DNA from: Legionellaceae bacterium UBA2794 | Lineage (GTDB): Bacteria; Pseudomonadota; Gammaproteobacteria; Legionellales; Legionellaceae | DNA: 7,703 nt | Direction of reading: 5' to 3' | Assembly: GCA_002352055.1 (NCBI GenBank) | Contig: DEHS01000060.1 | Coordinates: forward strand, 16,150-23,852 | Shown here: piece by piece, positions 1 through 5,697 of the stretch | Position numbering within the stretch: the stretch's first letter is position 1 | Layout: every line of letters begins with the position of its first letter | Translations under genes and position numbers: made by a program | Notes under the pieces: generated by a model | Told to the model about the DNA's origin: nothing | The model's input: the letters and a program-made list of their open reading frames with translations, nothing else | The model's database searches: none

Positions 1-1871
1 ACGAAGGTAAAGTCGGACCAGATGGCAAGCAATATATTCAACCGAATCATGAGCAGGGTATGTCCATGCTTTATCTGTCTGCTGCTAATAATTATGGTCC
101 TGCTGAATATGAACTTGCGGAGCATTTGGCAAAAGAATATAACAATGGGTTAAGCGTTGACGTTAAAAAGCATAAAATTGCCTTAATTCGGCAATTATAT
201 CAAGGAGCTGCACAGGCCAGAATTGCTCAAGCACTAGTACCCTTGGCTTTTTACAACGCCATGGATGAAAATAAAGAAAAACAGGCAAAAGCCTTCCAGG
301 TTGCTGAGAATGAGGCGAATGCAGGAAATGAAAAGGCAGCTTTATTATTAGGATTACTTTATGACCGAGGTATCGGAGTAAGTGCTGATCCTGCCAAGGC
401 GATTTTTTGGTATCAGCAAACCGGTGAAAACCCTGTAAGTCAATTTATCCTTGGAACTTATACTGCAGAGGGTAGGGGTATAACGGGAGATAAAGATAAA
501 GGCATGATTGAGCTGCAGTTGTCATCAGAGGCGAAATTTTCCTATGCTGATTTTAATTTAGCAGTACTTAAACAACAAAGCTCGGAAGATTTTCTCCCCA
601 ATTTAATTACAGCGTACACTTTAGGCAACAGCCACGCGGGTATTGTTTTGGCAGATTATTATTTAGCAGATAATACGGAAAATAATGACCCTGAAAAAAT
701 GAATCAGGCGAAAGAAATTTATTCAGGCCTTGCCCAAAAGGGAGATCAGTACGCCCAATTAAAACTTGCCTACATGTTGGATAAAGGTTTGGGCGCATTA
801 CCCGATCCTCAAACCGCTCTCCAATGGTATACGGCTGCTGCGGAGCAAGGAAATGTTCTGGGACAATACTTACTGGGTCAGTTTTATCAACTAGGTCGTC
901 TGGGTCAGCCTGACTATAACCTTGCCAAGTTCTGGTATCAAAAAGCTGCGGATAAGTCATCTAAAGCGGCAGTTGCTTTGGGCTTTATTTACGAAACAGT
1001 AGAGGATAATTATGCTGAAGCGTTAAAAGCTTACGAACTGGCAGCAAATCAGGGTGATGGAGTAGGAGAATATAACCTTGCCCTGATGTACGAATACGGT
1101 AAAGGTGTGGCAGTTGATTACTCCAAAGCAAAGGTTTTGTTTACTGCTGCTGCTGACAAAGGCATTAGTGAAGCGATGAATCAGCTTGCCGGAATGTATT
1201 TTTACGGTCTTGGCCAGGATAGAAACGAGCAACAGGCTTTGGTTTGGTATAAAAAAGCGGCCACTCTTGGTAATGGAAATGCATTATATGCGCTTGGTTT
1301 GCTTTCAGAAACCGGAGTTGCTACCAAACTTGATTTCCCTGATGCATTGAAGTACTACCAAAAAGCTTCCGACCAAGGCAATGAAAAAGCCATGCTTGCA
1401 CTAGCCAGAATGTATCATTATGGTTTGGGTGTACCAAAAGATACTAAAGTGTCCGCAACCATATATCAGAAATTGGCAGATCGGGAAAATGCTTACGCTC
1501 AATATCAATTGGGAACTTATTATCTGGAGGGTATTGCGGGTGAGCAATTGATGGATAAAGGTCGTAAGCTACTGGAAAAAGCCAGTGAGAATGGTAACCC
1601 TCAAGCACGTAAATTGCTACAGCGACTTGATGCGCAAAACCAATCCCGAGTCAGTTTTGTTGAGCCGGTCATTATGAATGAATCTCCGTTAATCGCTGGT
1701 CGCACTGCAGATTTAATTTACCTTGAGGCCTTAAGTGAATGGAATCAGGGGGATGAGGTTTTATCACGGATGATTTTGCAGCGTCTGGTGACTCAATATC
1801 CTAATTTTATTCCGGCAAAACGTACTTACGAACAATTGAATCAATCTCGAATAAACGGTATTTATGGTTAG
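1..1871 (+). CDS. enhC: Sel1-repeat periplasmic protein, EnhC-like, C-terminal part (5' partial)
   Basis: Seen: the reading frame is open from the left edge (first full codon at position 3) to TAG at 1869-1871, giving 622 residues. The ATG at 60 is preceded by in-frame coding sequence (...NHEQG) and has no ribosome-binding site, so it is an internal Met. Roughly ten Sel1/TPR-like repeats follow, each of the type LGxxYxxGxGVxxDxxKAxxWYxKAAxxG. A non-repeat tail of about 90 residues ends in RINGIYG. Known: L. pneumophila EnhC (about 1200 residues, exported, many Sel1 repeats) promotes entry and intracellular growth and is reported to restrain the periplasmic lytic transglycosylase Slt, limiting release of muropeptides. 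It is the last gene of enhABC. Inference: this is the EnhC orthologue, because rpsT and murJ lie downstream as I recall for L. pneumophila. The signal peptide would lie outside the window. Another Sel1 protein such as an LpnE paralogue is possible but less likely given the length and context. Confidence 0.8.
   Translation, partial: EGKVGPDGKQYIQPNHEQGMSMLYLSAANNYGPAEYELAEHLAKEYNNGLSVDVKKHKIALIRQLYQGAAQARIAQALVPLAFYNAMDENKEKQAKAFQVAENEANAGNEKAALLLGLLYDRGIGVSADPAKAIFWYQQTGENPVSQFILGTYTAEGRGITGDKDKGMIELQLSSEAKFSYADFNLAVLKQQSSEDFLPNLITAYTLGNSHAGIVLADYYLADNTENNDPEKMNQAKEIYSGLAQKGDQYAQLKLAYMLDKGLGALPDPQTALQWYTAAAEQGNVLGQYLLGQFYQLGRLGQPDYNLAKFWYQKAADKSSKAAVALGFIYETVEDNYAEALKAYELAANQGDGVGEYNLALMYEYGKGVAVDYSKAKVLFTAAADKGISEAMNQLAGMYFYGLGQDRNEQQALVWYKKAATLGNGNALYALGLLSETGVATKLDFPDALKYYQKASDQGNEKAMLALARMYHYGLGVPKDTKVSATIYQKLADRENAYAQYQLGTYYLEGIAGEQLMDKGRKLLEKASENGNPQARKLLQRLDAQNQSRVSFVEPVIMNESPLIAGRTADLIYLEALSEWNQGDEVLSRMILQRLVTQYPNFIPAKRTYEQLNQSRINGIYG
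333..1598 (+). repeat. Sel1-like repeat array within the EnhC-like protein
   Basis: About ten degenerate repeats of 32-37 residues. The clearest units contain LLGLLYDRGIGV, KLAYMLDKGLGA, LLGQFYQLGRLG, NLALMYEYGKGV, QLAGMYFYGLGQ, ALARMYHYGLGV and QLGTYYLEGIAG. Each is followed by an acidic turn, then KAxxWYxKAA-type second helices such as KFWYQKAADK, LVWYKKAATLG and KYYQKASDQG. This is the alpha/alpha pattern of Sel1 solenoids, which act as protein-binding scaffolds. The stretch between about 570 and 740 is less regular and may hold one or two decayed units. The repetition is at protein level; the DNA copies have diverged. Confidence 0.85.
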
Positions 1872-1942
1872 GAGCCTATTTACTGGGATAAATTCTTGAT
1901 GAGCAACAAGGTGCAGAATAGCAGGACCTTTGATTTCTGGAA

Positions 1943-1961
1943 CCCTCGGTTATGCCGAGGG
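1943..1961 (+). terminator. GC-rich hairpin downstream of the EnhC-like gene, possible terminator
   Basis: Perfect 7-bp stem CCCTCGG (1943-1949) and CCGAGGG (1955-1961) with a 5-nt TTATG loop, 71 bp past the stop codon. No T-run follows (AAGTAGCC), so a classical intrinsic terminator is not supported. It could be a 3'-end-protecting structure or part of a Rho-dependent end. The hairpin stands out because the surrounding 354 bp are otherwise AT-rich. Confidence 0.4.
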
Positions 1962-1973
1962 AAGTAGCCATGA

Positions 1974-2005
1974 ATTTGAATGTCCTATCTTGAATTCATT
2001 CAAAT
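1974..2005. repeat. 9-bp perfect inverted repeat, AT-rich
   Basis: ATTTGAATG at 1974-1982 matches CATTCAAAT at 1997-2005 as an exact inverted repeat separated by 14 nt. It lies just after the GC-rich hairpin behind the EnhC-like gene. It could be a secondary transcript-end structure or a two-half-site protein-binding site. No regulator family is recognised. Confidence 0.4.
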
Positions 2006-2225
2006 ATAAGAAATTCAATAAGACAATATACTGAATACTGAGTACATTCCTATAACGTTCATGTTAGGCCTTAATTATTAATTTAAAATTTTAAACAACG
2101 CCGTGATACCCATAATAATCATTAAAAAAATGATTGCCTCTTCTGCAATACTTCCTCACAATTCTGCTGCGTTTATTTAAATGAAATAACAGATTAAATA
2201 ATAATTATTTTATAAGGATATTGAA

Positions 2226-3563
2226 ATGAAGTATGCAGTAACTTATTGCACCTTGGATGGAGATGCGGGAGGTAACCCTTTATGGCATAGTTGTCTTTTA
2301 CTTTCGAAGGTCGATGAAAATGGTAAATTGGAAGTAATTCATGCATGGGGTTTCTACGGTCTTCCCGCAACCGACCGGAATAAAACATTTTGGAATAACA
2401 CTAAAAATAAAATAGGTTTAAATGTAGACTTTAAGGGCAATCACGGGATGTTACGTTCAGAGGAATTGCGATTTCTGGATTTAGGCTGTGGGTTGCATGG
2501 AAAAACTTTTGAATTAACCCAAGGGCAGTTTGAACGCTTACAGAATGCCTGCCAGAAAATGGTAACGGATCAAAATGCTGCTATTGCTGATGCTGTAACC
2601 GCATTAAATATTCAAAAATCGACTGAGCCAACTAAAATATATGATTATGAACATAAATCAGCGGTCATTTATGCCTGGGAAAAACAACAAGCCGCGATGG
2701 CCAAAAGAGAACCTAGATTAAAGCCTTTTGAATTAGTACCAGCTATCGATTTCCGAGGTCCAGGACTTCACAAGTCTCAAACCTGTAAAACACAATCCCT
2801 CGCATTGTTATCTACGGTCTTAACCGCGGAGCAAATTGCGGGTTTAACTCAGAACGGTAAACATCCTACGTTGCCGCGATTTAGTGGCGCATTAGAGACT
2901 ATTTACTTACACAGCACTGGCGAATTGTCCCAACATAAAAAAAAATCAGGAGAGACAGTTTATTATCGGGATTGGAAAACGCCTGGAGTTAAATTATATT
3001 GGACAATTCCTCCGCAAAATATTGATGCTTTATCACAAGATACCATGAATATGTGTCTTCGCCATAAAGATTATATAGATGAAATAAAGATTCTGGTAAG
3101 CAGACTCCAACGGATGGAGCATGTGTGGCGCAATGCCCGATTAGCCGTCAAGCAAACGTTACGCGATAGTTTAATTAATCAAATAATTACTTTTTATCAG
3201 AGTTTCTCGATTCTTAATTCAAATGCTCACCAATCCAAATTAAATGGTTTTTGTGGTTATATGCTGTATCTCTGTTCTCTTCCCAGAAATAAGGAAGAAA
3301 GTCATTTAATTACCTTATTAAAAGATATCACTGAGCTGTTTAATCAAATTTATATGGCAATAATCGATAGCCCCTGTATTAAGGAGTGTGATGCCGAATA
3401 TTATCTTCCAGAATATTTATGTCAATCTCTAGAGCTTAAAGACCGGCTTAAGATATGCCGTATTTTGAATCGTGATTATTGTAATCCGCCGCCAATCTCA
3501 AATGACGAGTGGGATGAGTTTGTTGATCAACTTCCTCTTGACGCGGGAGTAGCCCTCATGTAG
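2226..3563 (+). CDS. Uncharacterised protein, candidate Dot/Icm effector with possible permuted papain-like N-terminal domain
   Basis: I do not recognise a named family. Seen: 445 residues, ATG at 2226 with AAGGA 7 nt upstream, TAG at 3561-3563. There is no signal peptide or convincing membrane segment, so it looks cytosolic or translocated. The N-terminal part reads as beta strands with His in PLWHSCLLLSK (His21) and EVIHAWGFYG (His39). A helix FELTQGQFERLQ (about 95-106) and then QTCKTQSLALLSTVL (Cys187) follow. An early strand His followed much later by a helix-leading Cys is the layout of circularly permuted NlpC/P60-type folds (LRAT, PPPDE). Residues about 270-420 look helical and Cys-rich. 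The end has an acidic patch (NDEWDEFVDQLP) before a small/hydrophobic tail DAGVALM, as in Dot/Icm E-block signals. Known: the matching L. pneumophila interval, between enhC and rpsT, holds Dot/Icm substrates (lpg2637 and lpg2638, from memory). Inference: a translocated cysteine hydrolase or transferase. The catalytic claim is tentative. Confidence 0.6.
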   Translation: MKYAVTYCTLDGDAGGNPLWHSCLLLSKVDENGKLEVIHAWGFYGLPATDRNKTFWNNTKNKIGLNVDFKGNHGMLRSEELRFLDLGCGLHGKTFELTQGQFERLQNACQKMVTDQNAAIADAVTALNIQKSTEPTKIYDYEHKSAVIYAWEKQQAAMAKREPRLKPFELVPAIDFRGPGLHKSQTCKTQSLALLSTVLTAEQIAGLTQNGKHPTLPRFSGALETIYLHSTGELSQHKKKSGETVYYRDWKTPGVKLYWTIPPQNIDALSQDTMNMCLRHKDYIDEIKILVSRLQRMEHVWRNARLAVKQTLRDSLINQIITFYQSFSILNSNAHQSKLNGFCGYMLYLCSLPRNKEESHLITLLKDITELFNQIYMAIIDSPCIKECDAEYYLPEYLCQSLELKDRLKICRILNRDYCNPPPISNDEWDEFVDQLPLDAGVALM

Positions 3564-3579
3564 AGGGTTACTTTCCCGC
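3543..3579 (+). terminator. Long hairpin spanning the effector stop codon
   Basis: Outer stem GCGGGA (3543-3548) pairs with TCCCGC (3574-3579). Inner stem TAGCCCTC (3550-3557) pairs with GAGGGTTA (3563-3570), with one G-U pair and a loop ATGTA. The bulge is G3549 against CTT (3571-3573). This gives about 14 bp in total, and the TAG stop (3561-3563) sits at the loop. The sequence after it (AAGCGCTCTATAACC) has no clear T-run, so it may work as a 3'-end-stabilising or Rho-assisted structure rather than a textbook terminator. Confidence 0.45.
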
Positions 3580-3643
3580 AAGCGCTCTATAACCGCCCTG
3601 GCTTATGTTCAGCAAAGCATAGATTAAGGACCAAGTAACACGT

Positions 3644-3681
3644 AATTAATTTGAAGAACCGAGCCGGTTAAACCGGCCCGG
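3644..3681 (-). terminator. Intrinsic terminator of rpsT
   Basis: Read on the - strand, CCGGGCCGGT pairs with ACCGGCTCGG over a TTA loop: a 10-bp stem with one G-U pair (3681-3672 and 3668-3659). A pyrimidine/T-rich tail TTCTTCAAATTAATT follows. The stem begins 34 nt after the rpsT stop codon. On the + strand the G-U pair becomes an A-C mismatch, but TGTTTTC follows there, so it may also work weakly for the convergent gene at 2226-3563. Confidence 0.6.
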
Positions 3682-3715
3682 GTGTTTTCGGACTTAGAGC
3701 GACGGAAACGCGGTA

Positions 3716-3982
3716 TTAAGCAGCCATTGCTTTTAAACGAGCCACGAGGCGGCTTTTTATGCGGGCAGCTTTATTTTTATGAATTAAACCCTTACCAGCG
3801 GCTTTATCAATAACAGGTTGTGCTTTGACGAAGGCAGCCTGAGCCGCTTCCTGGTTCCCAGCTTCAACTGCTTTAAGCACATTTTTGATATAGGTGCGAA
3901 ACATAGACCGTGCACTGGCGTTGTGTTGGCGCAGTTTTACGTTTTGACGGGCACGTTTGATCGCTGATTTAATATTGGCCAC
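3716..3982 (-). CDS. rpsT: Small ribosomal subunit protein S20
   Basis: Basic 88-residue protein beginning MANIKSAIKRARQN and ending RLVARLKAMAA, with the S20 pattern: Lys/Arg-rich N-terminal helix, AVEAGNQEAAQAAF in the middle, then a conserved IDKAAGKGLIHKNKAARIKSR core. Length matches the family (E. coli has 87). S20 is a primary binder of 16S rRNA in the 30S subunit. The start is GTG (3980-3982), fixed by the conserved ANIKSA N-terminus and by GGAG (3994-3991) 8 nt upstream. E. coli rpsT also uses a non-ATG start (UUG), which is tied to autogenous translational control, so a similar mechanism is plausible here. It is transcribed alone, divergent from murJ and convergent with the effector candidate. 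Confidence 0.97.
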   Translation of the reverse strand: MANIKSAIKRARQNVKLRQHNASARSMFRTYIKNVLKAVEAGNQEAAQAAFVKAQPVIDKAAGKGLIHKNKAARIKSRLVARLKAMAA

Positions 3983-4021
3983 TTAGAAATCTCCACTCAT
4001 TCATAGATACAAAAGATGGTG

Positions 4022-4050
4022 ATCATGCACAATGAGCCAGAATTTGTCAA
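4022..4050 (-). promoter_or_regulatory. Probable sigma-70 promoter of rpsT
   Basis: On the - strand there is a perfect -35 TTGACA (4050-4045), a 17-bp spacer and -10 CATGAT (4027-4022), 4 of 6 to TATAAT. The predicted transcription start is near 4014-4016, giving a leader of about 30-35 nt before the GTG. Perfect -35 and ideal spacing fit a strong, constitutive ribosomal-protein promoter. Confidence 0.55.
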
Positions 4051-4090
4051 TATAGTCCTTGATGTAACTTTAATAATTTAGGTATATCAT
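4044..4090 (+). promoter_or_regulatory. Candidate promoter region of the murJ cluster
   Basis: Two overlapping possibilities exist on the + strand. One is TTGTCA (4044-4049) with TTTAAT (4069-4074), two 5-of-6 boxes but with a 19-bp spacer. The other is TTGATG (4059-4064) with TATATC (4083-4088) at 18 bp, with TATCAT (4085-4090) as an alternative -10. The first would overlap the rpsT -35 box on the opposite strand. The choice cannot be settled by eye. Confidence 0.35.
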
Positions 4091-4121
4091 AGGCATTATT
4101 TTAATATTTTTCGTAATAAGT

Positions 4122-5693
4122 ATGGCCACGACTGAAATTATGGTACCCAAACGACAGAGTTTACTACGTTCAACCACCCTTGTATCAATGATGACCTTTA
4201 TTTCCCGGATGGCAGGATTTGTCCGGGATATGGTGCTAGCCAATTTTTTTGGTGCGGAGGCGGGGATGGATGCATTTTTTGTAGCTTTTAGAATTCCTAA
4301 CTTTATGCGCCGCCTTTTTGCCGAAGGGGCATTTGCCCAGGCTTTTGTTCCTGTGCTCGCAGAATATCAAAAGACACGCTCACCCGATGAAGTACGAGTC
4401 TTTATTGCCCGTATATCAGGTTATTTAAGCTCTATATTAACTTTAGTGACTGTGATTGGTATTGTGGCGGCTCCGGTTATTATTTTTCTATTTGCTCCTG
4501 GTTTTGCTCATGATGGTGCCCGAGCTGAATTGGCAACTGTGATGCTGCGCATTACTTTTCCATTTTTAATGCTGGTATCGTTAACGGCCATGGCAGGCGC
4601 TATTTTAAACACTTATGGTTATTTTGGAGTTCCAGCGTTTACTCCAGTTATCCTGAACATTTCCATGATTTTAGCTGCCATTTATTTATGCCCTCATTTA
4701 CCCCAGCCGGTTACAGGTCTGGCCTGGGGGGTGCTCATCGCAGGGCTTGCACAATTGTTATTTCAATTTCCCTTTCTCTATCAGCGCAATTTATTAATCC
4801 GCCCTCGGGTGGTGCGCGATGATCCTGGCGTTAATAAAGTTCTCAAATTGATGATTCCTGCTTTATTTGGTGTATCAATTGCTCAATTAAATTTAATGAT
4901 AGACAGTATTTTTGCTTCATTTTTACAAGTTGGCAGTGTTTCCTGGTTGTATTATACCGATAGACTGACTGATTTTCCTTTAGGAGTGTTTGGGGTGGCC
5001 ATTGCGACGGTTATCTTACCTCACCTGTCACGAAAACATGCTGAAAAAAGCGGGGAACATTTTTCTCGTGCTCTGGATTGGGGGTTACGATCGATTCTCC
5101 TTATTGGTATTCCTGCTGGTCTTGGTTTGTGTTTGTTTGCCATGCCCCTGATTGCCAGTTGTTTTGCTTATGGTAAATTCAATGTAACTGATTTGGTTCA
5201 GACTCAAAAAAGCTTGATAATGTTGGCCTCAGGTGTTCCCGCTTTTATGATGATAAAAGTTCTGGCCTCTGGATTTTATGCGCAACAGGATATCAGCACT
5301 CCAGTAAAAGTGGGGGCTTTGTCCATGGTAGTAAATACCATACTGTGCTTCGTATTTATTTCCCATTTTGCTCATGCAGGATTAACTCTGGCCTCTGCTC
5401 TTGCGGGTTACGTAAATTGTGGTCTTTTGTTATACTTGCTGATCAAAAGAAACGTATTCCATCCCAGCCCAGGATGGTTTAAGTATCTTCTTCAATTATT
5501 AATCGCAAATAGCACCATCAGCATTTATTTATATTTTATGAGTGGCTCGATTGATTATTGGTTAAGTTTTCCATCCCTTATGCGCTTGGGCTTGCTTTTA
5601 GGGCATGTTTTAGCAGTCGTAATGATCTATTTGTTGGTGCTCGGGTTAACAGGATTAAGACCGCACCATTTCCGTGGTCAGATGAAGGAATAA
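4122..5693 (+). CDS. murJ: Lipid II flippase MurJ (MviN family)
   Basis: Inner-membrane protein of the MOP superfamily that flips the peptidoglycan precursor lipid II to the periplasmic face. Seen: 523 residues with about 14 hydrophobic segments and the MurJ signatures SRMAGFVRDMVLANFFGA, DAFFVAFRIPNFMRRLFAEG and SWLYYTDRLTDFPLGVFGVA. Aligned by eye to E. coli MurJ, the functionally essential arginines are kept: R29 (R18), R35 (R24), R63 (R52) and R281 (R270), plus D50 (D39). The N-terminus is 11 residues longer than E. coli. An alternative ATG at 4140 would shorten the extension to 5 residues. Neither ATG has a strong Shine-Dalgarno (AATAAG before 4122). The stop TAA is 4 bp before the next gene, so the two are probably co-transcribed and coupled. 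Divergence from rpsT is a common gammaproteobacterial arrangement. Confidence 0.96.
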   Translation: MATTEIMVPKRQSLLRSTTLVSMMTFISRMAGFVRDMVLANFFGAEAGMDAFFVAFRIPNFMRRLFAEGAFAQAFVPVLAEYQKTRSPDEVRVFIARISGYLSSILTLVTVIGIVAAPVIIFLFAPGFAHDGARAELATVMLRITFPFLMLVSLTAMAGAILNTYGYFGVPAFTPVILNISMILAAIYLCPHLPQPVTGLAWGVLIAGLAQLLFQFPFLYQRNLLIRPRVVRDDPGVNKVLKLMIPALFGVSIAQLNLMIDSIFASFLQVGSVSWLYYTDRLTDFPLGVFGVAIATVILPHLSRKHAEKSGEHFSRALDWGLRSILLIGIPAGLGLCLFAMPLIASCFAYGKFNVTDLVQTQKSLIMLASGVPAFMMIKVLASGFYAQQDISTPVKVGALSMVVNTILCFVFISHFAHAGLTLASALAGYVNCGLLLYLLIKRNVFHPSPGWFKYLLQLLIANSTISIYLYFMSGSIDYWLSFPSLMRLGLLLGHVLAVVMIYLLVLGLTGLRPHHFRGQMKE

Positions 5694-5697
5694 AATA

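Larger units (their letters stand above)
1872..2225. other. 354-bp AT-rich intergenic region upstream of the effector candidate
   Basis: No convincing gene was found. The only short frame with an ATG (1899, 22 codons) runs through the hairpin and lacks a good ribosome-binding site. Besides the two inverted repeats listed separately, there is a 7-bp inverted repeat AATCATT (2117-2123) / AATGATT (2129-2135) around an A5 loop, and two TTAAT direct repeats 7 bp apart (2071-2075, 2078-2082). The region should contain the promoter of the gene at 2226. A weak match is TTGCCT (2134-2139), a 17-bp spacer, then CACAAT (2157-2162), each 4 of 6 to consensus. A clear ribosome-binding site AAGGA lies at 2214-2218, 7 nt before the ATG. 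Confidence 0.5.

Noticed and set aside
60..62. ATG as the start of the first gene
   Set aside because: The frame is open back to position 3 with Sel1-like protein sequence and there is no ribosome-binding site; it is an internal Met of a truncated gene.
607..960. 117-residue frame on the - strand
   Set aside because: Entirely antisense to the Sel1 repeat region; no ribosome-binding site and no family resemblance.
1023..1232. 69-residue frame on the - strand
   Set aside because: Antisense shadow of the Sel1-repeat gene.
1899..1967. 22-codon frame starting ATG AGC AAC in the gap after the EnhC-like gene
   Set aside because: Very short, lacks a good ribosome-binding site and reads straight through the GC-rich hairpin.
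2070..2090. PmrA box upstream of the effector candidate
   Set aside because: CTTAATTAT resembles one half-site, but the second TTAAT is 7 bp away instead of about 11 and the region is so AT-rich that chance matches are expected; not annotated as a site.
2194..2388. 64-residue frame on the - strand across the effector start
   Set aside because: Overlaps the start of the real gene and its ribosome-binding region; no coding character.
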